Below, piece after piece: positions 15,852 to 24,007 of a stretch of DNA of 64,000 nucleotides (the first letter of the stretch is position 1; the number at the start of each line of letters is the position of its first letter). The DNA is from Streptomyces fuscichromogenes (GTDB taxonomy: Bacteria; Actinomycetota; Actinomycetes; Streptomycetales; Streptomycetaceae): NCBI RefSeq assembly GCF_014645815.1, contig NZ_BMML01000006.1:232587-296586 (forward strand). Direction: 5' to 3'. Both the position numbers and the translations under genes were made by a program. The notes under the pieces were generated by a model. That model was given only the letters and a program-made list of their open reading frames with translations. It did not search any database and was not told where the DNA came from.

Positions 15852-15969
15852 GAGCTGGGGGTGGGTGGGTTGCGGTGGTGGAGCAGGCGCGGCTGTGCGG
15901 GGGCTGAGCGCGCAGTTCCCCGCGCCCCTTACGGGACGCTTCACGAACCGAGTCGGGTGGGTGGGTGGG
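15822..15969. repeat. Inverted-repeat-bounded intergenic element
   Basis: A perfect 21-bp arm at 15822-15842 (three CCCA repeats then CCCGACTCG) is inverted at 15949-15969, enclosing 106 bp that include the dispersed CGCGCAGTTCCCCGCGCCCC motif. The left arm encodes the C-terminus of the RCK protein gene. The element sits between two convergent genes and could work as a bidirectional terminator or be a small MITE-like insertion. Confidence 0.7.
15908..15930 (+). repeat. Dispersed 23-bp repeat, copy 1
   Basis: A 23-bp sequence containing GCAGTTCCCCGCGCCCCTT is identical to positions 41873-41895. It lies in the intergenic space after the RCK protein gene. This is one of the short intergenic repeats that recur in streptomycete chromosomes. 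Confidence 0.8.
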
Positions 15970-15982
15970 TGGGAAAGGTGGG

Positions 15983-17803
15983 TCAGTCTGTCGGTGCTGT
16001 CGCCGTAGGCGCGAGGTGGCGTTCCGCGAAGGCCATTTCCAGGCGGAGTTGTTTGATGCGCTCGTCGACCACCAGGGAGCCGTGGCCCGCGTCGTAGCGG
16101 TAGACCTCGTGCGGGGCCGAGCGGGCTGCCAGGCGGTTGACGTAGTTGTCGATCTGGCGGATCGGGCAGCGTGGGTCGTTCAGGCCGGCCGAGATGTAGA
16201 CCGGGGCCTTGACGTCGTCGACGTACGTCAGCGGCGACGACGCGGCGAAGCGCTCCGGGACCTCCTCCGGCGTGCCGCCCAGCAGCGTACGGTCCATCGC
16301 CTTCAGCGACTCCATCTCGTCGTGGTAGGCCGTGACGTAGTCGGCGACGGGGACGACGGCGATGCCCACCGTCCAGGACCCGGGCTGGGTGCCCAGGCCG
16401 AGCAGCGTGAGATAGCCGCCCCAGGAGCCGCCGGTCAGGATCAGCCGGTCCGGGTCGGCGAGGCCGGACTCGACCGCCCAGTCCCGGACCGCCGCCACGT
16501 CCTCCAGCTCGATCAGGCCCACCCGGTGCTTCAGCGCGTCCGTCCAGGCCCGGCCGTACCCCGTGGAACCGCGGTAGTTGATGCGGACCACCGCGTACCC
16601 GTGGTCCACCCAGGCCGCCGGGCCCGCCGCGAAGCTGTCGCTGTCGTGCCAGGTCGGGCCGCCGTGCAGGTCGAAGACGGTGGGAAGGGGACCGACGGCC
16701 CCGGCCGGCTTCTGGATCAGGGCGTGGATGGGGCCGCCGGGGCCCTGCACCCACGCGTCCGAGACCGGGACGGAAGGGGGGCACTTCATGCCCGGGGGGT
16801 CCAGGACGACGTCGCCGGTCGTGGAGCGGACCACCGGCGGCTCGGCGGCCGACGACCAGAGGTACTCGACGGTGTTGTCGGGGCGGGCCGTGGCCCCCGA
16901 GACGCAACCCGGCGGGGTCGGGATGCGCTCCAGCCGGTGCGCGGCCAGGTCGTAGCGGAACAGGTCGCTGCGGGCCTTGTGGCTGTGCGCGACGAGCAGC
17001 GCGGCGCCGTCCGGATACCACTCCGCGCTCACGTCGCCCGGCAGGTCGAGGGTCAGGTCCGTCTGCTCACCGGAGACGACGTCCCAGACCAGGGGCTCCC
17101 AGCGGCCGCGCCGCTGGTGGCCGATCAGCAGGCGCGGGTCGCCATCGACCGGGGCGAAACCCAGCACCTCCAGGCCCAGTTCCTCCGTGCCGCCGTCGGT
17201 GTCGTCGAGCTCCGCGACCGTCGAGCCGTCCGGGCGGACCACGCGCAGCGCCGAGTGCATCGCGTCGCCGTGCTCGGTGTGCTCGATCGCGATCAGCGAA
17301 CCGTCGTGGGAGAGGTCGCCGACGCCCGCCGACTCGGCGTGCCGGTAGATCTCCAGCGGCTCCTCACCCACTCTGACCAGGTAGATCGTCGTACCCTCGG
17401 TATCCGTCGAGCGGCCCACGACCGCCGTGCGGCCGTCCCGGCCCAGCGCCAGGCCCGAGGGGTAGGACGGCTCCAGGCCCGGTGTCGCCTCCTCGTCCGC
17501 GCCGCCGCCGAAGGGCTGGCGGCGCCAGACGCCGAACTCGTCGCCGTCCTTGTCGTCGAACCACCAGATCCACGCGCCGTCCGGGGAGAGCAGCCCGTCA
17601 GTCGTGCCGTTCGGCCGGTTCGTCGCCTGGCGCTGCTCGCCGCTCGCGCGGTCCCAGGCGTACAGCTCGTACGTCCCCGTCGCGTTCGAAACGAACAGGG
17701 AACGGTCGGGGGCGTCCTCCGCCCAGTCCGGCAGGGAGACCCGAGGGGCGCGGAAGCGCTTCTCCCAGTCCGGCATGTCGCTCTCACTCATGGCCGCAGT
17801 CAT
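15983..17803 (-). CDS. S9-family prolyl oligopeptidase (serine peptidase)
   Basis: This 606-residue cytosolic enzyme has an N-terminal beta-propeller (about 20-380, WD-like repeats such as LLSPDGAWIWWFDDKDGDEF) and a C-terminal alpha/beta-hydrolase domain. The nucleophile Ser460 lies in GGSWGGY. The catalytic Asp543 (LNDPRCP) and His574 (DAGHGS) complete the triad, and NYRGSTGYG forms the oxyanion neighbourhood. It should cleave short peptides, as acylaminoacyl-peptidase or prolyl oligopeptidase-type enzymes do; specificity is unknown. The ATG at 17803 was chosen; ATG 17791 is four codons later. It is convergent with the RCK gene. Confidence 0.92.
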   Translation of the reverse strand: MTAAMSESDMPDWEKRFRAPRVSLPDWAEDAPDRSLFVSNATGTYELYAWDRASGEQRQATNRPNGTTDGLLSPDGAWIWWFDDKDGDEFGVWRRQPFGGGADEEATPGLEPSYPSGLALGRDGRTAVVGRSTDTEGTTIYLVRVGEEPLEIYRHAESAGVGDLSHDGSLIAIEHTEHGDAMHSALRVVRPDGSTVAELDDTDGGTEELGLEVLGFAPVDGDPRLLIGHQRRGRWEPLVWDVVSGEQTDLTLDLPGDVSAEWYPDGAALLVAHSHKARSDLFRYDLAAHRLERIPTPPGCVSGATARPDNTVEYLWSSAAEPPVVRSTTGDVVLDPPGMKCPPSVPVSDAWVQGPGGPIHALIQKPAGAVGPLPTVFDLHGGPTWHDSDSFAAGPAAWVDHGYAVVRINYRGSTGYGRAWTDALKHRVGLIELEDVAAVRDWAVESGLADPDRLILTGGSWGGYLTLLGLGTQPGSWTVGIAVVPVADYVTAYHDEMESLKAMDRTLLGGTPEEVPERFAASSPLTYVDDVKAPVYISAGLNDPRCPIRQIDNYVNRLAARSAPHEVYRYDAGHGSLVVDERIKQLRLEMAFAERHLAPTATAPTD

Positions 17804-18043
17804 GGCCCCATAGTGCCCGTCCGCGCCCACAAAGCGTCGAGGGGCGTCCGCAGCCTGTGGATAACTTTGCGAACCTCCAGGTGGGCGTCTGGGCCGACAC
17901 CCGCCCACCGGCCCGGCCGCCACCCGCCCGGCGCCCCGGCCGCCACCCGCCCCGCGGCCCGGTCGCCACCCGCCCCGCGACCGCGCCGGCGCGCGCCCAC
18001 CCCGCCCGTAAACCGTCATGAACCGCCCCGTACCGTGGACGGC
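17804..18043. other. Divergent intergenic region with short GC-rich repeats
   Basis: This 240-bp region holds the divergent promoters of the peptidase and SURF1 genes. It contains three 18-bp copies of CCCGGCCGCCACCCGCCC-like sequence at 17912-17929, 17935-17952 and 17958-17975 (spacing 23 bp). I see no small gene in it. Confidence 0.6.
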
Positions 18044-18865
18044 GTGTACCGCTTCCTGCTTACACCCCGTTGGTGGGGCATCAACGTCTTCGTGCTGCTC
18101 GCCATCCCGTTCTGCATCTTCATGGGGTCGTGGCAGCTGAGCCGCTTCGAGGCGCGGGTCGAGGCGCATCGCAGCGCCGACAGACAGGTCGAGACGGCGA
18201 AGACGGAAGCCGCCCGGCCGCTGGCCGACCTGCTCCCCGTCGACCAGTCGACCTCCGGTCAGCGGGCCACCGTCACCGGCCGGTACGCCAAGCAGCTGCT
18301 CGTACCCGACCGCCAGGTCGACGGGAAGAACGGCTTCTACGTCCTGACCCTGCTGCGCACCGACTCCGGCAAGGCCCTGCCCGTCGTACGCGGCTGGCTG
18401 CCCGGCAAGGCCGATACCGCCGAGGCACCCGCCCCGCCCACCGGCGAGGTCACCGTCACCGGCGCGCTCCAGGCCTCCGAGACCCCGGGGGACGACGGCG
18501 TCAGCAGCCAGGGCGGACTGCCGTCGGGGCAGACGGCGGCGATCAGCGCGGCCTCCCTGGTGAACCTGGTGCCGTACTCCGTGTACGACGCGTGGATCAC
18601 CCTGGACAAGGCCGACTCGGGGATGACGGCCGTACCGGCGACCGCGCCGGACAACTCGGGGCTCGATCTGAAGGCGTTCCAGAACCTCGGCTACACCGGT
18701 GAGTGGTTCGTGTTCGCGGGGTTCGTGGTGTTCATGTGGTTCCGGCTGCTGCGCCGCGAGGTGGAGTTCGCCCGGGACGCGGCACTCGGCCTGGTCCCGG
18801 ACGAGGACCCGGACCCGGACGAGGCTCCGGGCGGGGAGGCCAGGCAGCCGACCGCCGCCGTCTGA
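18044..18865 (+). CDS. SURF1-family cytochrome oxidase assembly protein
   Basis: This 273-residue protein helps assemble the aa3-type cytochrome c oxidase at the membrane. The classical layout is present: an N-terminal helix in LLTPRWWGINVFVLLAIPFC (residues ~5-28) followed by FMGSWQLSRFE, a large extracytoplasmic domain (VTGRYAKQLLVPDRQVDGKNG; VRGWLPG), and a C-terminal helix (WFVFAGFVVFMWFRLLRRE). The GTG at 18044 gives a standard SURF1 start; upstream reading frame is not coding. The C-terminal tail is Asp/Glu/Pro-rich. Confidence 0.93.
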   Translation: MYRFLLTPRWWGINVFVLLAIPFCIFMGSWQLSRFEARVEAHRSADRQVETAKTEAARPLADLLPVDQSTSGQRATVTGRYAKQLLVPDRQVDGKNGFYVLTLLRTDSGKALPVVRGWLPGKADTAEAPAPPTGEVTVTGALQASETPGDDGVSSQGGLPSGQTAAISAASLVNLVPYSVYDAWITLDKADSGMTAVPATAPDNSGLDLKAFQNLGYTGEWFVFAGFVVFMWFRLLRREVEFARDAALGLVPDEDPDPDEAPGGEARQPTAAV

Positions 18866-18994
18866 CCGGCGCCCGACCGCGACAGCCCTCCACCACCAGG
18901 ACAGCGACAGCGGAGGACCGGCCGTCGCACCACCGGCAGGTCCCCCGTCACGCCGCCGGCGGGACCCTGGTCACACCGGCGGGCGGGACCCTGG

Positions 18995-20329
18995 TCACAC
19001 CCCCGGCAGGACCCCGGTCCAGTAGACCGTCCCGGCGCACGCGTTGGTCACCGTCGCCGAGCCGGTCGGAGACCCGGCCTGCGGGGTGTACGAGACCGCG
19101 ATGCTCCCGTCGGCCGTGCCGTCCTCGGTGAACAGCTGGGTGGTGATGCCGTCCGTCCCGGAGGTGGTCGTACCGGCGCTGCTGCTGGCGCCCTCGGAGG
19201 GGCTCGGGGAGGCCGTGGAACCTCCGGTGCCGCCGGTGTCGGTACCGCCGGTGCTGGAACCGCTGGTCGGGCAGGTCTCCGAGGGCACGAAGCCGAACTT
19301 CTCCTCGTAGGCCGCGCCGGGCGCCAGGACCAGCCCGGTGAGCTCGGTGGTGGGATCGGGCAGCCCGGCCGCCGCGTCGCCGGAGGCGTGCCGGATCGCG
19401 TTGATCTTGGTGGCGTCGGCCGCGCCCTGCGCGAGCAGGCCCACACTGCCGGGGCCGCCGACGGTACAGCTCGTCGCCGACACGTTGACGACGCGGAAGG
19501 TGCCGTAGACGACGCCCGTCGAGTCGGGGGCGTCGACGGTGGACGTCGGGGTGCCGAGCTGCGCGGAGGTGCAGACGGGGGAGCTGCTGGCGGCGCTGTC
19601 GGTGGGGACGACCTTGGTGCCGTCACCCGCTCCGGTGGTCTCGTTCTTGCCGCCGCCCTTGGCCCCGCCGGGGTTCTGGCCGGTGGCCTGCCCGCTGTTG
19701 CCGCCCGCGGTGCTGGCGCCGCCGTCCGGGTTCTTGCCGCCGGCGGAGCCGCCCTGCGCCTGGGAGGCCTGGCCGGCCATGGAGGTGTTGGGGTCGGCGC
19801 CGCCGGAGTTGGAGACGTGGATGAGGGCCGGGATCGCGGTGCCGATGAACAGGGCCGCGGCCGCCATCCCGACGGCGGCCTGGCGCTTGCGGGCCCGGCG
19901 GGCGGGCACCGCGCGGCGCAGGTGGTCGAGGACGCCGTCGCGCGGCGTGACGTCGTCGACCGCGGAGTGCAGCAGCCTGCGCAGGGCCAGCTCGTCCGCG
20001 TCCAGGCCGTCCAGGCCGTCCAGGGCATGCAGGCCGTCCAGGCCGTCCAGGGCATGCAGGCCGTCCAGGGCGTCCAGGCCGTCGTCGGCTTCGCGACCGT
20101 CGGCACCGGCACCGGCACCGGCACCGAAGCCGGCGCCGAGCCCGTTCCGGAGCCCGTCAGGGCCCTGTCCCGCGCCCTCGGGGCCCTTCTCGTCGGGGCC
20201 GTGGTTCACAGTTCCGTTCCCAGCGTGCGATTGCGTGTGCTCTTGCTCGTGCTGTTCTGGCGTCGGCTCGTGCCAGGCGTAGGGCTCGTGGCGGTCATGG
20301 GAGTCGCCTCCCTCGGGGCTGTCCGTCAT
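18995..20329 (-). CDS. Membrane-anchored protein coupled to ECF sigma factor (DUF4232-like extracytoplasmic domain)
   Basis: This 444-residue protein is encoded immediately after an ECF sigma factor gene with an ATGA overlap. The N-terminal ~150 residues are cytosolic: low-complexity acidic sequence, an LDGL/LHAL repeat (85-115), then RRLLHSAVDDVTPRDGVLDHLRRAVPARRARKRQ. One membrane helix (AAVGMAAAALFIGTAIPALIHV) leads to a Ser/Thr/Gly-rich exterior. That part has a domain with paired Cys (SPVCTSAQLG, SATSCTVGGPGSVGLL, SETCPTSG) resembling DUF4232. Its position suggests it modulates the sigma factor, but it has no recognisable zinc-binding anti-sigma motif. Confidence 0.75.
   Translation of the reverse strand: MTDSPEGGDSHDRHEPYAWHEPTPEQHEQEHTQSHAGNGTVNHGPDEKGPEGAGQGPDGLRNGLGAGFGAGAGAGADGREADDGLDALDGLHALDGLDGLHALDGLDGLDADELALRRLLHSAVDDVTPRDGVLDHLRRAVPARRARKRQAAVGMAAAALFIGTAIPALIHVSNSGGADPNTSMAGQASQAQGGSAGGKNPDGGASTAGGNSGQATGQNPGGAKGGGKNETTGAGDGTKVVPTDSAASSSPVCTSAQLGTPTSTVDAPDSTGVVYGTFRVVNVSATSCTVGGPGSVGLLAQGAADATKINAIRHASGDAAAGLPDPTTELTGLVLAPGAAYEEKFGFVPSETCPTSGSSTGGTDTGGTGGSTASPSPSEGASSSAGTTTSGTDGITTQLFTEDGTADGSIAVSYTPQAGSPTGSATVTNACAGTVYWTGVLPGV
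20003..20083. repeat. 9-bp coding tandem repeat (nine degenerate copies)
   Basis: Nine consecutive 9-bp units of CAGGCCGTC / CAGGGCATG type encode repeated Leu-Asp-Gly and Leu-His-Ala triplets in the sigma-factor partner protein. The higher-order unit is 27 bp (two full copies), indicating slippage-driven expansion. Confidence 0.85.
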
Positions 20330-21003
20330 GTCGTCGCCTCCATCGCCACCCGCAGGGCCGCGATACCGCGCGAACCGTACGCCTTCACCGAACCCAGCGA
20401 GATGCCGAGCGTCTCGGCGACCTGGGCCTCGGTCATGTCGGCGAAGTAGCGCAGGACCAGGACCTCGCGCTGGCGGCGCTGGAGGCCCTTCATCGCCTTG
20501 ATCAGGTCGCGCCGCTCCAGCTGGTCGTAGGCGCCTTCCTCGGCGCTGGCCGCGTCGGGCATCGGCTTGGAGAGGAGCTTGAGGCCGAGGATGCGGCGGC
20601 GCAGCGCGGAGCGGGAGAGGTTGACGACCGTCTGGCGCAGGTAGGCCAGGGTCTTCTCCGGGTCCCGGACGCGTTTGCGGGCGGAGTGGACGCGTATGAA
20701 CGCCTCCTGGACGACGTCCTCGCAGGAGGCGGTGTCGTCGAGGAGGAGCGCGGCGAGGCCGAGGAGCGAACGGTAGTGCGCCCGGTAGGTCTCGGTGAGG
20801 TGGTCGACGGTGGTGCCGGCCGCCGTCGCCGTCTCCTCCGAGCCGTCGCGCTGACCGGGTATGCGGGTGGGCCGCGCTGCAGGCATGGGCGCGATCACCG
20901 GCATGCCGCCGGACGTGCCGGGCCTGCGGGGGCGCAGACCGGCGCGGGGCGGCCGCAGGGCCGTCGCGCCGCGGGGCGCACTGAGTTCGAGAACCTCTGC
21001 CAC
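20326..21003 (-). CDS. ECF RNA polymerase sigma factor (SigE-family type)
   Basis: This 225-residue sigma factor has a ~65-residue basic/proline-rich extension before sigma region 2 (TYRAHYRSLLGLAALLLDDTASCEDVVQEAFIRVH, ~72-106). Region 4 (LQRRQREVLVLRYFADMTEAQVAETLGISLGSVKAYGSRGIAALR) carries the helix-turn-helix. It would direct RNA polymerase to alternative promoters; the stimulus is unknown. The stop overlaps the ATG of the membrane-anchored downstream gene. The ATG at 21003 is the first in-frame start; a start nearer residue 34 or 40 is possible. Confidence 0.88.
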   Translation of the reverse strand: MAEVLELSAPRGATALRPPRAGLRPRRPGTSGGMPVIAPMPAARPTRIPGQRDGSEETATAAGTTVDHLTETYRAHYRSLLGLAALLLDDTASCEDVVQEAFIRVHSARKRVRDPEKTLAYLRQTVVNLSRSALRRRILGLKLLSKPMPDAASAEEGAYDQLERRDLIKAMKGLQRRQREVLVLRYFADMTEAQVAETLGISLGSVKAYGSRGIAALRVAMEATT

Positions 21004-21458
21004 GCCAGTTGGACACGCCTACCCCCGATGGGGTTGTACGTGCCGCACATCACTTTTACGTCGGGCATGTCGGACGGGCGCACACCGAGCCCCTCGCACG
21101 GGCGCGCACCGGTCCAGCCCGACGGTGCCTCAATTGCCGTCATGCGTCCCGCTCTTCCCCTATGTCCCATATGAACGGGCGTCCCCACGCCCCGATCACG
21201 GCGTCCCCACGCCAGGATCATGCGTCCCCGCGACCCGAGGGCCCGGTTGCGTAAGCGCCCGGTAAGCGGGCGACCGCAAAGACGCTCCCCGCCGCCCGCA
21301 TGGTTGCGGAGGACGGGGAGGAAAATCTTCGAACGCGAAGGGGTCGCGATTCAAGAGGTTTGGACCATGCTCCCGAACACACTTCTTACGCGGATCCTAC
21401 CTGTGGGCCCGCTCCCACCCGGACCGCATCCAGACCGTTTCCCATGGTCACGGGCGCT
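21004..21458. other. 455-bp intergenic region with direct repeats and a hairpin
   Basis: I find no convincing gene here. It is upstream of the sigma factor and downstream of asd (both minus strand). It contains three spaced copies of GCGTCCCC(A/G)CG at 21179, 21201 and 21222 (about two helical turns apart) and a two-part stem-loop at 21247-21279 (TTGCG/CGCAA outer stem, CGCCCG/CGGGCG inner stem). The direct repeats could be a regulator-binding array for the sigma factor promoter; the hairpin has no U-tract. Confidence 0.5.
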
Positions 21459-22538
21459 TCACACGAATTCCGCCGCTCCTGAACGGCCGGTCAGCTCGGC
21501 CGCCACCAACTCGGCGATCTGAGCGGTGTTCAGCGCCGCCCCTTTGCGAAGATTGTCCCCGCACACGAAGAGTTCCAGCGCGGTCGGGTCGTCGAGCGCC
21601 CGCCGTACCCGCCCGACCCAGGTCGGATCGGTGCCCACCACGTCGGCGGGGGTCGGGAACTCACCGGCGGCCGGGTTGTCGAAGAGGACGACGCCCGGGG
21701 CGGTGTCGAGGATCTCCCGGGCCTTGTCGACGGTGACCTCGCCCTGGAAGCGGGCGTGCACGGTCAGGGAGTGGGTGGTGACCACCGGGACCCGGACACA
21801 GGTCACCGCGACCGGCAGCTTCGGCAGCCCGAGGATCTTGCGGGACTCGTCCCGCACCTTCATCTCCTCCGACGACCAGCCGTCCTCCCGCAGCGACCCG
21901 GCCCACGGGACCACGTTGAGCGCGACCGGCTCCGGGAACGGCCCGGTGAGGTCCCCGACCGCCCGCCGTACGTCACCGGGCTTGGTGCCCAGATCCGTAC
22001 CCGCGACCATCGACAGCTGGGCCCGCAGTGTCTCCACGCCGGCCCGCCCGGCCCCGCTCACCGCCTGGTACGACGACACCACCAGCTCGCGCAGCCCGAA
22101 CTCGGCGTGCAGCGCGCCCAGGGCGACGATCATCGACAGGGTGGTGCAGTTGGGGTTGGCGACGATCCCGCGCGGCCGGTTGCGGGCGCAGTGCGGATTG
22201 ACCTCGGGGACGACCAGCGGCACCTCGGGGTCCATCCGGAAGGCCCCGGAGTTGTCCACCACGACGACGCCCTTGGCGGCGGCGACGGGCGCCCAGCGCG
22301 CGGACACCTCGTCGGGTACGTCGAACATCGCGACGTCGACCCCGTCGAAGGCCTCCTCCGACAGGGCCACCACCTCGGCCTCCTCGCCGCGCACGGCCAG
22401 CTTGCGGCCGGCCGAGCGCGGTGAGGCGATCAGGCGGATGTCGCCCCAGACGTCCGCCCGCTGGGACAGGATCTGGAGCATGACCGTGCCGACGGCCCCG
22501 GTCGCTCCCACGACCGCGAGCGTCGGCCTGCCCGTCAT
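21459..22538 (-). CDS. asd: Aspartate-semialdehyde dehydrogenase
   Basis: This 359-residue enzyme makes L-aspartate semialdehyde from aspartyl phosphate using NADPH, feeding the lysine/diaminopimelate, methionine and threonine pathways. GATGAVG (11-17) binds the cofactor, the catalytic Cys131 lies in NPNCTT, and SYQAVSGAGRAGVETL and the CVRVPVVTTHS segment (with catalytic His) are typical. The ATG at 22538 overlaps the ask stop by 4 bp, so kinase and dehydrogenase form an operon, as in other actinobacteria. Confidence 0.96.
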   Translation of the reverse strand: MTGRPTLAVVGATGAVGTVMLQILSQRADVWGDIRLIASPRSAGRKLAVRGEEAEVVALSEEAFDGVDVAMFDVPDEVSARWAPVAAAKGVVVVDNSGAFRMDPEVPLVVPEVNPHCARNRPRGIVANPNCTTLSMIVALGALHAEFGLRELVVSSYQAVSGAGRAGVETLRAQLSMVAGTDLGTKPGDVRRAVGDLTGPFPEPVALNVVPWAGSLREDGWSSEEMKVRDESRKILGLPKLPVAVTCVRVPVVTTHSLTVHARFQGEVTVDKAREILDTAPGVVLFDNPAAGEFPTPADVVGTDPTWVGRVRRALDDPTALELFVCGDNLRKGAALNTAQIAELVAAELTGRSGAAEFV

Positions 22539-23806
22539 CGGCCGGTGCCTCCGTAGACCACGGCCTCGTCGGAGTCGGAGTCCAGACCGAAGGCGGTGTG
22601 CACGGCGCGCACGGCCTCCGGCACGTCGTCGGCGCGGGTGACGACCGAGATGCGGATCTCGGACGTCGAGATCAGCTCGATGTTCACACCGGCGTCGGAC
22701 AGGGCCTCGAAGAAGGAGGCGGTGACTCCCGGGTTGGTCTTCATACCGGCCCCGACCAGCGAGATCTTGCCGATCTGGTCGTCGTAGCGCAGCGAGTCGA
22801 AGCCGATGCCCGACCGGTTGCGCTCCAGCGCGTCGATGGCCCGGCGGCCCTCGGTCTTGGGGAGCGTGAAGGAGATGTCCGTCAGGCCGGTGGCCGCGGC
22901 GGACACGTTCTGCACGACCATGTCGATGTTGATCGCGGCATCGGCGATGGTCCGGAAGATCGCGGCGGCCTCGCCCGGCTTGTCCGGCACACCGACGACC
23001 GTGATCTTGGCCTCGGAGGTGTCGTGTGCGACACCGGAGATGATGGCCTGCTCCACCTTCTTGTCCCCAATCGGCTTGCTGCTGACCCACGTGCCCTGCA
23101 GTCCGCTGAAGCTGGACCGGACGTGGATCGGGATGTTGTAGCGGCGGGCGTACTCCACACAGCGGTGGAGCAGCACCTTGGAACCGGAGGCGGCGAGCTC
23201 CAGCATGTCCTCGAAGGCGATCCAGTCGATCTTCCGCGCCTTCTTCACCACGCGCGGGTCGGCGGTGAACACACCGTCGACGTCGGTGTAGATCTCGCAG
23301 ACCTCGGCGTCGAGCGCGGCGGCGAGCGCCACGGCCGTGGTGTCGGAACCACCGCGCCCCAGCGTGGTGATGTCCTTCTTGTCCGCGCTGACGCCCTGGA
23401 ACCCGGCGACGATCGCGATGTTGCCCTCGTCCAGGGCCGTCCGGATCCGCCCCGGCGTGACGTCGATGATCCGGGCTTTGTTGTGGACCGAGTCGGTGAT
23501 GACGCCTGCCTGGCTGCCGGTGAACGACTGGGCCTCGTGGCCCAGGTTTTTGATCGCCATGGCCAGCAGTGCCATGGAGATACGCTCTCCGGCGGTCAGC
23601 AGCATGTCGAACTCACGCCCGGCAGGCATCGGGGATACCTGCTCGGCGAGATCGATCAGCTCGTCCGTCGTGTCGCCCATCGCGGAAACGACGACAACCA
23701 CCTGGTTGCCGTTCTTCTTCGCTTCCACGATTCGCTTGGCGACGCGCTTGATGCCCTCGGCATCGGCTACGGAGGAGCCTCCGTACTTCTGCACGACAAG
23801 GCCCAC
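22535..23806 (-). CDS. ask: Aspartate kinase
   Basis: This 423-residue enzyme carries out the first step of the aspartate pathway (phosphorylation of aspartate by ATP). VQKYGGSSV (5-13) is the kinase start, FQGVSADKKDITTLGRGGSDTTAVALA contains the nucleotide/aspartate-site loop, and two ACT domains follow (ITVVGVPDKPGEAA; ISLVGAGMKTNPGV) for lysine/threonine feedback. The GTG at 23806 has GAGGAG six nt upstream. An internal in-frame GTG at 23056 with GGGGA 7 nt upstream could start a separate 173-residue beta subunit, as in Corynebacterium lysC. It is followed by asd with an ATGA overlap. Confidence 0.96.
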   Translation of the reverse strand: MGLVVQKYGGSSVADAEGIKRVAKRIVEAKKNGNQVVVVVSAMGDTTDELIDLAEQVSPMPAGREFDMLLTAGERISMALLAMAIKNLGHEAQSFTGSQAGVITDSVHNKARIIDVTPGRIRTALDEGNIAIVAGFQGVSADKKDITTLGRGGSDTTAVALAAALDAEVCEIYTDVDGVFTADPRVVKKARKIDWIAFEDMLELAASGSKVLLHRCVEYARRYNIPIHVRSSFSGLQGTWVSSKPIGDKKVEQAIISGVAHDTSEAKITVVGVPDKPGEAAAIFRTIADAAINIDMVVQNVSAAATGLTDISFTLPKTEGRRAIDALERNRSGIGFDSLRYDDQIGKISLVGAGMKTNPGVTASFFEALSDAGVNIELISTSEIRISVVTRADDVPEAVRAVHTAFGLDSDSDEAVVYGGTGR

Positions 23807-23994
23807 GTGCGCTCCTCGCTCGGTTCGTCTGTGTCGGCTCATTTTAACGAGCGTCCGAAATCCACCGGCGTGCTCCCGCATGGTGAGACCGGCCGGACCT
23901 CCGCGCTCGCGACCGGAGCCTGCCCAGACAACGGAACGCCACGCGGGAAAGTGCCCCGGCTCACAGTCGGCCCTGTGCCTGAGGTTTCAAGCAC

Positions 23995-24000
23995 TAGGGT
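23995..24000 (+). promoter_or_regulatory. Probable -10 element (TAGGGT) of a leaderless transcript
   Basis: TAGGGT matches the streptomycete HrdB-type TAGRRT -10 box. It lies 7 nt before the GTG at 24008 of the response-regulator gene, which has no convincing Shine-Dalgarno sequence, so transcription probably begins at or next to the start codon. Confidence 0.5.
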
Positions 24001-24007
24001 GCGGGGC

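Noticed and set aside
13821..17021. 1066-codon minus-strand frame
   Set aside because: It crosses the RCK gene, an intergenic repeat and part of the peptidase gene; composition is Pro/Arg-rich and no motif appears.
18961..19000. Repeated GGGACCCTGGTCACAC (18961 and 18985) considered as an attachment site
   Set aside because: The two copies are 24 bp apart at the 3' end of one gene with no integrase or element between them; a local duplication is enough.
20003..20083. Possible CRISPR-like or iteron array
   Set aside because: Units are 9 bp, contiguous, in frame and encode LDG/LHA triplets; there are no spacers.
21009..21254. Small plus-strand ORFs in the asd/sigma spacer
   Set aside because: No ribosome binding site and low-complexity sequence; no support for a gene.
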